A stretch of DNA of 15,855 bases, from assembly GCA_038257245.1 (NCBI GenBank), contig JBBSJL010000017.1, forward strand, positions 1 through 15,855, written 5' to 3'. Made by a program: the position numbers and the translations under genes. Origin of the DNA: JAGQNP01 sp038257245 (GTDB lineage: Bacteria; Patescibacteriota; Saccharimonadia; Saccharimonadales; JACQNP01). Positions 7,995 through 14,973 of the stretch are shown here, in pieces (position 1 is the stretch's first letter; every line of letters starts with the position of its first letter). A model generated the notes under the pieces. It made no database searches. It was not told where the DNA came from and saw only the letters and a list, made by a program, of their open reading frames with translations.

Positions 7995-10900
7995 CTAATC
8001 ACGCTTGATATGTAGTACATCGTCAGCACCATCTGAACTAGGATGATTTATCCTTAGCACTGCTTCTGTACGATGAACTGGCGGTGGTACAGGATTAGGA
8101 TTATCACTAGCTACTGGTGGTGGCGTGATTACTGGCTCAGCTGGTGTTAAAACTGGCGGAGTTGAGGTCTGCTGCTGTTGATAGGTTTGAGGCTGGGTGA
8201 TACTGGATCCTCCTACCATAGTACTGCGAATTTGTTGCGCTATATCGGTTGACTCTTCGGGGTATGAACCACTACTAGAAGTGTTTTGATTATTACTAAG
8301 TGGGTCTACCGATAGAGGTACCGATATGGGTTGGGCTGGTATTAGTGGCTGAGCTGGCAGAGGTTGATCCGCAACTGTCCCCACTGGTCCACCTGACAGT
8401 GTTGATTGTGCCGACTGTAACGTTGGTTGAGTTTGACCAGCATACTGAGGTTGTAGAGGCATGCCAGCGCCAGCAGGTTGCATAGGCGTATTCGCAACTC
8501 CTCCTGCCGCTGGTAACCCAGCTGTAGTACCCGCACCTGTCTGTGGTGCTTGCTTACGTTTAGCTAGCCATTCGTCTAGAAAGGAACCCGAGCCAGGCTT
8601 GGTCGGTGGTTTTACTGGTGGAGTAGCCCCCTGCCCTTGCTGGCCAAAGCCAGTTTGTCCAAAAGCGGGCTTTTTAATTTCTTCTTCGTTTGTTGCTAGG
8701 CGCGCAAATATTTCCTTTTCGACTATGTCTTTAGGGCGACCGAACTTGGCCCATGACAATTGCTTAAGTGCTATGCCTAGTTTAGGGTTGGGGTTGCCGA
8801 GAGGAGGTAACCCTGCCATGCTAAATGGCTGGGTTGGTACTCCACCAATCAGTGTACGTACAACTGCATTCCAGTTTGGTACGCGGAGTAGATCATCTCC
8901 GTCAAATAATGGCTGGAAATATCTGGTTAGCGAATCTACGTCATTCTGGCCTATACGGAAAGAAACGATTGTACCCATGTTTCCGAACACGGCATCACGA
9001 ATTTCTTCTGATAACTGAGTAGTAAACTGGTTAGCAACAATCAGGTTAAGGTGGTATTTCCTAGCTTCTGACATTATGGTAGCGAACGAATCCGTCGAGA
9101 AGTTCTGAAACTCATCAACATACAAACAAAAGTCTTTTCGGTCTTTCTCTGGAATACTGGCCCTGCTCATAGCCGCCGCGTTAAACTGCATAACAAAAAT
9201 CATACCCAGAAGTTTGGAGTTTAGATCACCTGTTTTACCTTTACTTAGGTTGACGATCAGTATCTTTTTATTGTCCATAATTTCGCGTAAATTAAACGTG
9301 CTATGCGTCTGACCAATAATGTTGCGCATCATGGCGTTAGACAAGAAGGCACCGAATTTACTGACAAACCAACCCAAAACCTCACTCTTATGATAGTCAC
9401 TTGTGCTAGCCATTTCCTTATTCCAAAAATCCAACACCGTCTGATCGGTTACGTGTTTTAGTAAATCTTTGGCGTACTTGCTATCCGTAAATACTTTAGG
9501 GATATCTATGAACGTACCGCCCTCTGGATTAGACATAACCGTCAGAGCCGCATTACGAAACCAGTGTTCATAACGAGGACCAATGATTCCCTGGTGCTGA
9601 GGGTCATAGAGTTTATAAAGCATGTTGATGGCTTCTTGGATTAAAAAGTCTCTCTGCTCAGGAAATTCATGTTCAAATAAGTTCAACCCCATCGGGTATT
9701 CCATATCAGCTGGACAGAAGTAAATCACGTCTTCTGTGCGTTCTTTAGGTACAAGAGAAATAAGGTTTTCTGCGGTGTCACCATGCGGATCAATAAAGCA
9801 AAATCCTTCGCCATTTAACATATCCTGTAAGGCTAAGTTTTCTAGAAAAACTGACTTACCTACACCTGTCTGACCAACAACATACATGTGTCTTCGGCGA
9901 TCTTCCAGATCCAGTCTAATCGGCTTCTTAACACCCCTGAATAAGTTATACCCTAGTAGTAGCCCCTCGTCAGGAATGTTGCGAGGTCCATCCACTTGTT
10001 TAGATGCTTGTCTTTGCACCTGGGAAGTTGGGATATTCTTTTGGTCTGGAAAGTGAAACAATGTTGCCAGCTCAACTGAATTCAAGATCGAGCCCTTACT
10101 CTCTGGAGGGAAAAACCTCATTATGTATGCCGTTACAAAGCGCTCTATATCCTTAGCTGGCGTATATTTGAAGCCGTTCTTGCCTGGCGCGTCAAACAGA
10201 GCAAATGCCGAAACAATATTACTTAGTATCGCCTGGGACCTCTGAGAAATGTTTGACGATGCAACCACTCGAATTAATACTTCAAAGCCAGGATGCTGAG
10301 TCTTGGCATCAATGGCATCTAATACATTTTGTTCCATACTAGACAGTTCCGGCTTATCGTCCTTTTTGTCCTTTTCTTCTGGTGGCTTAGCTACAGCAGT
10401 TGCAAGGTCTTTCATTAGGCCACCAGCAAAGGCTGCCCCTCCTTTGGAATCAGTACCCTTTCGTTTCTTACTAGCTACTTCGCTGGCAGCCTTACGCCAA
10501 CCCGGATCGGCTGGGCGCATCAGGATCTGAATCCCCACCCCGTCTTCCTTGTCCAGGGTAGACATGGCATTTAATAGTGACTGCATTGTGTCTCGCTTGA
10601 GGTCCTGATAGGTTGCTATTGGATATGCAAAGTTCTCTCTGAGTGATAATTCGCCACCTGTTGTCCCGCTAATCTTACCAACGGTGCTGAAGATATTATG
10701 TTCGGCCACTTCTTCTAACCGAGCGGCCGGATAAGCACTGATAACACCCTGTTTTACGGTTTCGACCAGTGCGACAGGCACAGCAGCGTAGAAATGCACA
10801 AAGCCCTTGGACCCAACGATCTCGAATGCGAAGTGTCGCTGACCATAAAATTTGCTTTTTTGACCCTTCTGAACGGTTGAGGCAATAATATTGTAGATAA

Positions 10901-11126
10901 TTTGAGCTTTGGAAATATTTTCGTCGACAACGTCACGGGCATCCCTGTTAGCACCGTCTGTATCATCACTAGAAGGTGGCAAATGAATTAATAATGGCAC
11001 CATCTTGAGCCCCCGCTCAAAGTTTTTTTGCTCCCTAAATGACTTACGTACTAACAAAAAGATAATTGGAGCCGCAATAAGCCCCAGGACAAGAATTATT
11101 ATTATTACGCTAATTATTATGTTCAT
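7995..11126 (-). CDS. VirD4/TraG-like type IV secretion (FtsK-HerA superfamily) ATPase
   Basis: A 1043-aa membrane-anchored ATPase. An N-terminal transmembrane helix (about 4-26) is followed by a large N-terminal domain (about 40-390), the P-loop GQTGVGKS (418-425), Walker B CLYVDEFQNF (catalytic pair Asp671-Glu672), and downstream motifs typical of coupling-protein ATPases (IVANQFTTQL; IVSFRIGQND). From about 835 on, the chain becomes a low-complexity Pro/Gln/Gly/Thr-rich tail, probably disordered. Relatives (VirD4, TraG/TraD, HerA) form hexameric pumps that move DNA or protein through a membrane; which substrate applies here cannot be read from sequence. A gene for a small partner protein lies 4 nt upstream. 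The start ATG lies in an 18-bp sequence duplicated from inside that upstream gene. The stop codon abuts that of the convergent gene. Confidence 0.85.
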   Translation of the reverse strand: MNIIISVIIIILVLGLIAAPIIFLLVRKSFREQKNFERGLKMVPLLIHLPPSSDDTDGANRDARDVVDENISKAQIIYNIIASTVQKGQKSKFYGQRHFAFEIVGSKGFVHFYAAVPVALVETVKQGVISAYPAARLEEVAEHNIFSTVGKISGTTGGELSLRENFAYPIATYQDLKRDTMQSLLNAMSTLDKEDGVGIQILMRPADPGWRKAASEVASKKRKGTDSKGGAAFAGGLMKDLATAVAKPPEEKDKKDDKPELSSMEQNVLDAIDAKTQHPGFEVLIRVVASSNISQRSQAILSNIVSAFALFDAPGKNGFKYTPAKDIERFVTAYIMRFFPPESKGSILNSVELATLFHFPDQKNIPTSQVQRQASKQVDGPRNIPDEGLLLGYNLFRGVKKPIRLDLEDRRRHMYVVGQTGVGKSVFLENLALQDMLNGEGFCFIDPHGDTAENLISLVPKERTEDVIYFCPADMEYPMGLNLFEHEFPEQRDFLIQEAINMLYKLYDPQHQGIIGPRYEHWFRNAALTVMSNPEGGTFIDIPKVFTDSKYAKDLLKHVTDQTVLDFWNKEMASTSDYHKSEVLGWFVSKFGAFLSNAMMRNIIGQTHSTFNLREIMDNKKILIVNLSKGKTGDLNSKLLGMIFVMQFNAAAMSRASIPEKDRKDFCLYVDEFQNFSTDSFATIMSEARKYHLNLIVANQFTTQLSEEIRDAVFGNMGTIVSFRIGQNDVDSLTRYFQPLFDGDDLLRVPNWNAVVRTLIGGVPTQPFSMAGLPPLGNPNPKLGIALKQLSWAKFGRPKDIVEKEIFARLATNEEEIKKPAFGQTGFGQQGQGATPPVKPPTKPGSGSFLDEWLAKRKQAPQTGAGTTAGLPAAGGVANTPMQPAGAGMPLQPQYAGQTQPTLQSAQSTLSGGPVGTVADQPLPAQPLIPAQPISVPLSVDPLSNNQNTSSSGSYPEESTDIAQQIRSTMVGGSSITQPQTYQQQQTSTPPVLTPAEPVITPPPVASDNPNPVPPPVHRTEAVLRINHPSSDGADDVLHIKRD

Positions 11127-11137
11127 TTCGTTATTCT
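11120..11137. repeat. 18-bp direct repeat, copy A (start site of the ATPase gene)
   Basis: Minus-strand AGAATAACGAAATGAACA spans the end of the upstream gene, the 4-nt spacer and the ATG of the 1043-aa ATPase. A perfect second copy lies at 11193-11210. Confidence 0.85.
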
Positions 11138-11574
11138 TCGATCAGCTTTACTTCTTTGTTATAGCGCTTTTTCAGGTAATCAACTCTTACTTTGTTCATT
11201 TCGTTATTCTGCACATGTGGATCGGCCTTCGTTTGTTCGACAATTTGCTTAGCCTTCGATACCCATTCCTTCTCGATCAGATCTGTATCGTCAGCAATCG
11301 CAGGATTTTGAGTACTTGGCGGCTGTGTTGGTGTTGGGTTTATCATCTGAGCAGGGTCAAATGATGTAGACACGGCTGGCTGAGGCCCTAGATTAGTGTC
11401 AAAAGGCTGATCCGTAGGCGGAGACTGTGACACACCTTGCTCTAACGAAACAGCAGCCCCTGTCTCAGTAACTGGGGCCATTTGTGACTGCTCAATTTGC
11501 ACACTATCACCAGATTCTGGCGAAACATCTGGCAGCTCCATAGATGGTACTTGGTTATCATTAGCAGAGTTCAT
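11131..11574 (-). CDS. Small Pro/Gln-rich protein with a conserved C-terminal helical segment, ATPase partner
   Basis: A 147-aa soluble protein. Residues 1-95 are low-complexity (Pro, Gln, Thr, Ser, Asp) and probably disordered. Residues about 98-147 (IEKEWVSKAKQIVEQTKADPHVQNNEMNKVR split over this stretch, then DYLKKRYNKEVKL) form a charged helical module that I recall from small CPR proteins next to secretion-type ATPases. It sits 4 nt upstream of the VirD4-like gene in the same direction, so it is probably a cytoplasmic partner or adaptor; the biochemical role is unknown. An extended -10 (TGTTATAAT, 11583-11591) lies only 8 nt before the ATG, and no Shine-Dalgarno is seen, which suggests a leaderless mRNA. 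Confidence 0.8.
   Translation of the reverse strand: MNSANDNQVPSMELPDVSPESGDSVQIEQSQMAPVTETGAAVSLEQGVSQSPPTDQPFDTNLGPQPAVSTSFDPAQMINPTPTQPPSTQNPAIADDTDLIEKEWVSKAKQIVEQTKADPHVQNNEMNKVRVDYLKKRYNKEVKLIEE
11193..11210. repeat. 18-bp direct repeat, copy B (inside the small partner gene)
   Basis: Same 18 bp as 11120-11137. Here it encodes the NNEMN part of the partner protein, so it is a coding sequence; in copy A it forms a gene start. Confidence 0.85.
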
Positions 11575-11582
11575 TAGTATGA

Positions 11583-11591
11583 ATTATAACA
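11583..11591 (-). promoter_or_regulatory. Extended -10 promoter for the partner-ATPase operon
   Basis: TGTTATAAT on the minus strand matches the extended -10 form TGnTATAAT. No good -35 is seen. The 8-nt distance to ATG 11574 places transcription start at or next to the start codon. Confidence 0.6.
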
Positions 11592-11629
11592 AAATAAGCA
11601 TAATGATAACAGGGATAATTTGGCACCGT

Positions 11630-11983
11630 CTACTTCGATAAAATATCTATCTTCAATAAATACCAGGTTAATGGTATCCATATACATGCCACAATTAACA
11701 CATCACTAATTGTCAATTGTTGGATAGACTGCAAGACGAGTAGTAACGTCGGGAATAGCGATAATAGACCAGCCACCGTACGTCGTTTTGGTTTATCCAT
11801 TGATGGACGAATAAGTTTAATAAGTAATAAAAACCCAATGAATAACATCGCAAAAACTAGCAATATCGGCATTACTAACAGAGGCAAAGGCAGCTTTTCT
11901 GGGTTTGTAGATAAAAGAAACACCAACAAAGCGATAACACTAGCAGTAAGCAATATTAACTGTTTGAGTTTTAAGTTTTTCAT
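11630..11983 (-). CDS. Small polytopic membrane protein, unknown function
   Basis: A 117-aa, strongly hydrophobic protein with about four transmembrane helices (about 8-25, 33-56, 70-88, 92-110). The loop after helix 2 is short and basic (RPSMDKPKRR, 59-68), and the positive-inside rule puts it in the cytoplasm. There is no recognisable catalytic motif. It lies between the ATPase operon (its stop is 55 nt before the next ATG) and the structured RNA at 12002-12209. TGTTATGCT (11990-11998), an extended -10, ends only 6 nt before the ATG and directly follows the U-tract of that RNA's terminator, so a leaderless start is likely. Alternatively, read-through of the terminator could supply transcription. 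Confidence 0.65.
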   Translation of the reverse strand: MKNLKLKQLILLTASVIALLVFLLSTNPEKLPLPLLVMPILLVFAMLFIGFLLLIKLIRPSMDKPKRRTVAGLLSLFPTLLLVLQSIQQLTISDVLIVACIWIPLTWYLLKIDILSK

Positions 11984-11989
11984 AAGATT

Positions 11990-11998
11990 AGCATAACA
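11990..11998 (-). promoter_or_regulatory. Putative extended -10 for the gene at 11983
   Basis: TGTTATGCT on the minus strand, of the TGn-plus-hexamer type, lies 6 nt before the ATG. It shares TGTTAT with the element at 11583-11591. No -35 is apparent. Confidence 0.45.
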
Positions 11999-12001
11999 GA
12001 T

Positions 12002-12032
12002 AAAGAAAACCGTTCCACAAGGTGTGAAACGG
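12002..12032 (-). terminator. Intrinsic terminator of the candidate RNA
   Basis: On the minus strand CCGTTTCACA pairs with TGTGGAACGG (10 bp including one U.G) around a CCT loop, followed at once by TTTTCTTT. This is a textbook rho-independent terminator. Confidence 0.75.
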
Positions 12033-12209
12033 TATCAGGAGATTGAACTTGGAGCCGGACGGTAAATCCGCTCGTTTAAAATAACTATTTAGCGCTTACC
12101 GTCCATGGCCTGACTGACCGCTCTTTTCGCCTTTAGGGCGAATCGAGCGTTATGTGTTTTTGTTTAGGTTTATGTAGTATTTTGTATGTCATTTTTGTTA
12201 CCGACTTAC
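12002..12209 (-). ncRNA. Candidate structured small RNA ending in an intrinsic terminator
   Basis: No protein frame explains this stretch, yet the minus strand reads as a chain of stable hairpins. In 5'-3' order: an A-rich, G-poor single-stranded lead (about 12150-12205), a stem CGCTC plus TTCGCC closed by GGCGAA plus GAGCG (12119-12149), a 9-bp GGACGGTAA/TTACCGTCC stem (12057-12065 with 12096-12104) with an inner CGCT/AGCG pairing, then a 10-bp terminator hairpin and U-tract. I compared it with tmRNA, RNase P, SRP and 6S RNA hallmarks and found no match: no CCA end, no GGAAG-type SRP loop, no RNase P P4 motif. It may be a standalone sRNA or an attenuating leader for the gene at 11983. The 5' end depends on a weakly supported promoter at 12216-12244. 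Confidence 0.5.
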
Positions 12210-12215
12210 CCTTCA

Positions 12216-12244
12216 AGGCTACTAAATTAGTTCAAAAATGTCAA
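12216..12244 (-). promoter_or_regulatory. Possible promoter for the candidate RNA
   Basis: Perfect -35 TTGACA (12239-12244) with a 17-nt spacer, but a poor -10, TAGCCT (12216-12221). The region upstream is A/T-rich. Confidence 0.35.
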
Positions 12245-12292
12245 GGGGTTTCCGTAATTATATTTACTACAATACACTTATCAGCTATTTTC

Positions 12293-12301
12293 TGTGCATA
12301 A
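12293..12301 (-). promoter_or_regulatory. DnaA-box match
   Basis: TTATGCACA on the minus strand is a perfect fit to TTATNCACA. Confidence 0.4.
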
Positions 12302-12443
12302 CTTAAGTGTTTTAATATACGTTGTAATACTTATAACTATATATATCTCCTACAATGGTTACTATTTATAACTAAACCATCCCTAGACTGCATAAGTTTT
12401 TATACTTTTATCCTGTGTGTAAAATTGTAGATTTTGATAAGCA

Positions 12444-12461
12444 TTTGGCAAGTTTGGCAAG
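12444..12461 (+). repeat. Tandem 9-bp repeat
   Basis: TTTGGCAAG occurs twice in a row inside the AT-rich noncoding region. Its role is unknown; short tandem iterons of this kind can be protein binding sites. Confidence 0.6.
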
Positions 12462-12928
12462 TCAAATGATATTGACGACTATGTTTACTGAAGCTTCATG
12501 AATTATAACTAAAATGAACATATTTTGAGCATTTTTATACCATTTAACTTCTTAGGATATGTATTTTAATAGTCTAAGCTGTTTGTATTTTTTCTTAACT
12601 GCCTATTGCCTAGCCATTTTACCACTCCAAACTCAAAAAAATAGACAAGTAGATTGCTGTGAAGATCATTTATAGGTATAGCTGCTGCGTTGATTTAAAC
12701 AAACGCTCTTCGCGCTACAGCCTAGACTAACTGCCCATACTCTATGATTTGAGCTTAAGAATCTGGATACCAAAGCTGAGTAGTCGATATATTTCGTTAT
12801 TTATATATTCGCAACCAGTATCCGCTGACTCAATCGAAGGGATTTAACTCAAAAATAACACTACAACAAACCCTACTAGGCATAATCTTGGCGTAGGGAA
12901 AATAAAAAGCTTAATTAATGAGCAAAAG

Positions 12929-12937
12929 TTATACACA
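12929..12937 (+). promoter_or_regulatory. DnaA-box match
   Basis: TTATACACA is a perfect fit to TTATNCACA. A one-mismatch copy, TTAACCACA, follows at 12950-12958, just before the promoter at 12965. Confidence 0.4.
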
Positions 12938-12964
12938 GGAATGCATGATTTAACCACAAACATG

Positions 12965-12994
12965 TTGACAGTAATAATTTGCCTAGTTTAAGAT
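12965..12994 (+). promoter_or_regulatory. Strong promoter of a short noncoding transcript
   Basis: TTGACA (12965-12970), 18-nt spacer, TAAGAT (12989-12994): the same hexamers and spacing as the rRNA promoter. The predicted start is near 13001. No protein gene follows before the terminator at 13132. Confidence 0.65.
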
Positions 12995-13000
12995 AAGAAC

Positions 13001-13161
13001 AGCGCTGAGTAAAATTAGTGCTCAAAAACAAAAAGCATCTGTAACAACGGCTTCTCGCAAGCCGTTGTTCCAACAAAAATAACGAAAACTAAAACTATAA
13101 AACGCTATAATAAAAATCTAAACTTCGCCTGAACAGCCCGCAAAAAAAACGGGCTGTTTTT
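13001..13161 (+). ncRNA. Candidate small RNA between the promoter at 12965 and the terminator at 13132
   Basis: A strong promoter and a strong terminator delimit about 160 nt with no open frame of note. The transcript would contain a short hairpin AGCGCT/AGTGCT, a perfect 11-bp hairpin AACAACGGCTT/AAGCCGTTGTT with loop CTCGC (13043-13069), a long A-rich unpaired stretch almost free of G (about 13070-13120), and the terminator stem. The A-rich linker plus GC hairpins resembles the candidate RNA at 12002-12209 in style. It is not a recognised family. Alternatively it is an attenuated leader of comM, whose ATG lies 59 nt after the terminator. Confidence 0.5.
13132..13161 (+). terminator. Intrinsic terminator
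   Basis: AACAGCCCG pairs with CGGGCTGTT (9 bp) around a C-plus-A8 loop and is followed by a T-run. The stem's 5' side is preceded by few A residues, so it works best on the plus strand. Confidence 0.85.
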
Positions 13162-13196
13162 AATTAGCCTTCGTTTCGTGCTCATGGTTTCCGAAT

Positions 13197-13202
13197 TATA
13201 AT
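13197..13202 (+). promoter_or_regulatory. -10 element of comM
   Basis: Perfect TATAAT, 17 nt before ATG 13220; the -35 position (TTTCGT) is poor. Transcription would start about 10 nt before the start codon, leaving no room for a ribosome binding site. Confidence 0.5.
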
Positions 13203-13219
13203 GTGCTATTAAATTAGAT

Positions 13220-14737
13220 ATGAACGGCATCATGGAGACGAGTGGTGAGGGCATACTTATAGATATTGAATGCCACCTGTCTAATGGTTTGCCGAATATT
13301 ATTATAGTTGGAGTAGCCAACAAAGCGGTGGATGAAGCCAAGGAGCGAATTCGTAGTAGCTTTGCCGCAACCAAACTAAAACTTCCTCGCAAACGAATTA
13401 CCATAAACCTAGCCCCAGCCGACATACCAAAGGATAGTAGTAGCTTTGATCTAGCCATCGCCATTAGCATTCTAAGTGCGGATGAACAGATTAAAAAAGA
13501 TACTCTAAGCAAGACCATTGTTATAGGCGAACTCGGGCTTAAGGGTAACGTACGTCCTGTGCGAGGTATAATTGGCAAGCTACTTGCTGGTAGAAAGCAC
13601 GGCATTCATACATTTGTAATACCTGCTGACAATCTCGAACAAGCCAAACTTGTGCCTAATATTACGCTTTTACCTATTGATAATCTTTACGACCTATACC
13701 TGGAACTAGCTGACACCATTAAACTAAAGCGTGTCGAGACAGGTGATGGTAGCATGCCTGACACCATTAACCACGAATATCTGAATGACATGAACGACGT
13801 TGTTGGTCAGGCTAAAGCCAAGCGAGCTCTAGAAATAGCCGCAGCTGGCGGTCACAATGTCTTACTCAGTGGTCCTCCAGGCAGTGGTAAGAGTATGTTA
13901 GCTAAAGCATTACCATCTATAATGCCCGCCCTAACCAGAGAAGAAATCTTAGAAATTACCCATTTGCATAGTCTTTCCAGTCGGCAATATGACCAGATTG
14001 TTACCGAGCGACCGTTTCGAGCGCCACATCATAGTGCTAGCGACATTGCCATAATTGGTGGTGGACAATTCCCTCGCCCAGGCGAAATAAGCTTGAGCCA
14101 CCGCGGAGTACTCTTCTTCGATGAGTTCCCCGAATTCAACCGTAGTGCCATTGAGGCCCTACGCCAACCGCTAGAAGATAATGTAATTACAGTCGCGCGG
14201 GCCAAAGACAGCCTGACATTTCCCGCCGATTTCATACTTATTGCCACCTCCAACCCCTGCCCGTGTGGCTATTTCGGATCCAGCAAGGAATGTACCTGTA
14301 CAGCTAGCGAAATTAACAGATACCAAAAGAAGCTATCCGGTCCAATACTAGATCGAATTGATCTATATATTCCTGTCGACGAAGTCCGCCACGATCGATT
14401 GCTCAAAAACTTAGTGGCAGACTCTAGTAAAGAAATACGGATAAGGGTTGAGGCAGCTAGAGTAATCCAAGATAATAGATTCGAGACCAAGCAAAAACAA
14501 AATTCTAACCTTAGCAATCGAGATATCAAAAAGTTTGCCCAACTTACTAGCGATTCGGAGGCATTGTTAAACCAAGCTTCTGAGCAACTAGGTATATCAG
14601 CCAGGGCTTATATGAAAGTTATTAAAGTCGCTCGGACTATCGCTGATTTAGAAGGATCCAAAGATATAGACACTAGACATGTTGCTGAAGCCTTGCAGTA
14701 CCGCAAGCAAGAAGCCACCAACATTTTTGTTGCATAA
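13220..14737 (+). CDS. comM: ComM/YifB-family Mg-chelatase-like AAA+ ATPase
   Basis: A 505-aa AAA+ ATPase. Characterised ComM proteins are hexameric helicases that aid branch migration when transforming DNA is integrated. Domains: an N-terminal Lon-like ChlI domain (to about residue 165; GLPNIIIVGVANKAVDEAKERIRSSF, then RITINLAPADIPKDSSSFDLAIA), the AAA+ core with Walker A GPPGSGKS (218-225), the PFRAPHHSAS segment, Walker B LFFDEF (Asp301-Glu302), a Cys cluster (C347, C349, C358, C360) probably binding zinc, and the C-terminal Mg-chelatase helical domain with LSGPILDRIDLYIPV. The N-terminus is some residues shorter than in usual homologues. An in-frame TAA at 13199 leaves only six extra codons (including an ATT), so ATG 13220 is the best start. 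There is no Shine-Dalgarno and only a short predicted leader. Saccharibacteria are reported to be naturally competent, which fits. Confidence 0.93.
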   Translation: MNGIMETSGEGILIDIECHLSNGLPNIIIVGVANKAVDEAKERIRSSFAATKLKLPRKRITINLAPADIPKDSSSFDLAIAISILSADEQIKKDTLSKTIVIGELGLKGNVRPVRGIIGKLLAGRKHGIHTFVIPADNLEQAKLVPNITLLPIDNLYDLYLELADTIKLKRVETGDGSMPDTINHEYLNDMNDVVGQAKAKRALEIAAAGGHNVLLSGPPGSGKSMLAKALPSIMPALTREEILEITHLHSLSSRQYDQIVTERPFRAPHHSASDIAIIGGGQFPRPGEISLSHRGVLFFDEFPEFNRSAIEALRQPLEDNVITVARAKDSLTFPADFILIATSNPCPCGYFGSSKECTCTASEINRYQKKLSGPILDRIDLYIPVDEVRHDRLLKNLVADSSKEIRIRVEAARVIQDNRFETKQKQNSNLSNRDIKKFAQLTSDSEALLNQASEQLGISARAYMKVIKVARTIADLEGSKDIDTRHVAEALQYRKQEATNIFVA

Positions 14738-14780
14738 GTAACCCCGTTTCGACGCTTGCCATTCTGGCTAGCTCTACGAC

Positions 14781-14809
14781 CCACTTTTGATTCCAGGTTC
14801 AAAAGTAGG
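14781..14809. repeat. Recombination-site-like palindrome, left copy
   Basis: Arms CCACTTTTGA and TCAAAAGTAGG (one unpaired A) flank the 8-nt core TTCCAGGT. Compare the perfect 11-8-11 copy at 15625-15654: in the same orientation the cores agree at 6 of 8 positions. Confidence 0.6.
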
Positions 14810-14823
14810 CAAAAACCCCGCAG

Positions 14824-14836
14824 GCGACTGTAAAAC
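14824..14836 (+). repeat. Outer 13-bp inverted repeat, left copy
   Basis: GCGACTGTAAAAC, the exact reverse complement of 15597-15609. Confidence 0.9.
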
Positions 14837-14931
14837 AAGATAGTCATTCACTTTTCGTCATTCAGTTTCTGCGGAACTCGGGCTTTGCCCTCAAACATCC
14901 TCGGAACATGATATGACAACAGCGCTCGTTT

Positions 14932-14947
14932 CTTCTGTTTTACAGAG
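14932..14947 (+). repeat. Inner 16-bp inverted repeat, left copy
   Basis: CTTCTGTTTTACAGAG, the exact reverse complement of 15465-15480. Itself partly palindromic (CTGT/ACAG). It lies just upstream of the HEPN gene promoter. Confidence 0.9.
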
Positions 14948-14958
14948 CCTAAAAGTAG

Positions 14959-14964
14959 TAATAT
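14959..14964 (+). promoter_or_regulatory. Putative -10 of the HEPN gene
   Basis: TAATAT lies 9 nt before ATG 14974. The corresponding -35 position falls inside the inner inverted repeat (14932-14947) and is a poor match. A start near 14971 would give a leaderless or near-leaderless mRNA; no Shine-Dalgarno is present. Confidence 0.35.
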
Positions 14965-14973
14965 ATCTAAGAT

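Larger units (their letters stand above)
12245..12960. other. AT-rich noncoding region, candidate replication origin
   Basis: About 700 bp without a plausible gene. It holds two perfect matches to the DnaA box TTATNCACA (12293-12301 minus, 12929-12937 plus), two one-mismatch versions (12414-12422 minus, 12950-12958 plus), a very A/T-rich stretch (about 12310-12360), a tandem 9-mer (12444-12461), and small palindromes such as TGAAGCTTCA (12489-12498) and CCCTAC/GTAGGG (12871-12898). Two perfect boxes exceed a rough chance expectation of under 0.1 per kb at this base composition. The nearby genes (gyrB, gyrA) are often near oriC in bacteria, but dnaA and dnaN are not in the window. It could equally be ordinary intergenic DNA. 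Confidence 0.35.
14750..14947. repeat. Left composite inverted-repeat unit of the HEPN cassette
   Basis: A unit of about 200 bp after comM, with this order of parts: a palindrome with ACTTTTGA/TCAAAAGT arms (14783-14806), GGCAAAAA, a GC-rich patch, GCGACTGTAAAAC (14824-14836), GTCATTCA (14843-14850, repeated at 14857-14864), GTTTCTG (14865-14871), CATCCT, and CTTCTGTTTTACAGAG (14932-14947). The same order, inverted, occurs at 15465-15685. The outer about 70 bp align at roughly 75 percent by eye and the inner part is more diverged. No gene lies in this stretch. Confidence 0.8.

Noticed and set aside
12002..12209. tmRNA, RNase P RNA, SRP RNA or 6S RNA
   Set aside because: No CCA-ending acceptor or tag reading frame, no RNase P core motifs, no SRP GGAAG-type loop with its partner, and no single long 6S-type hairpin with a central bubble.
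13105..13605. 166-aa minus-strand ORF overlapping comM
   Set aside because: It is the antisense shadow of the comM N-terminal domain and runs through the terminator at 13132-13161.
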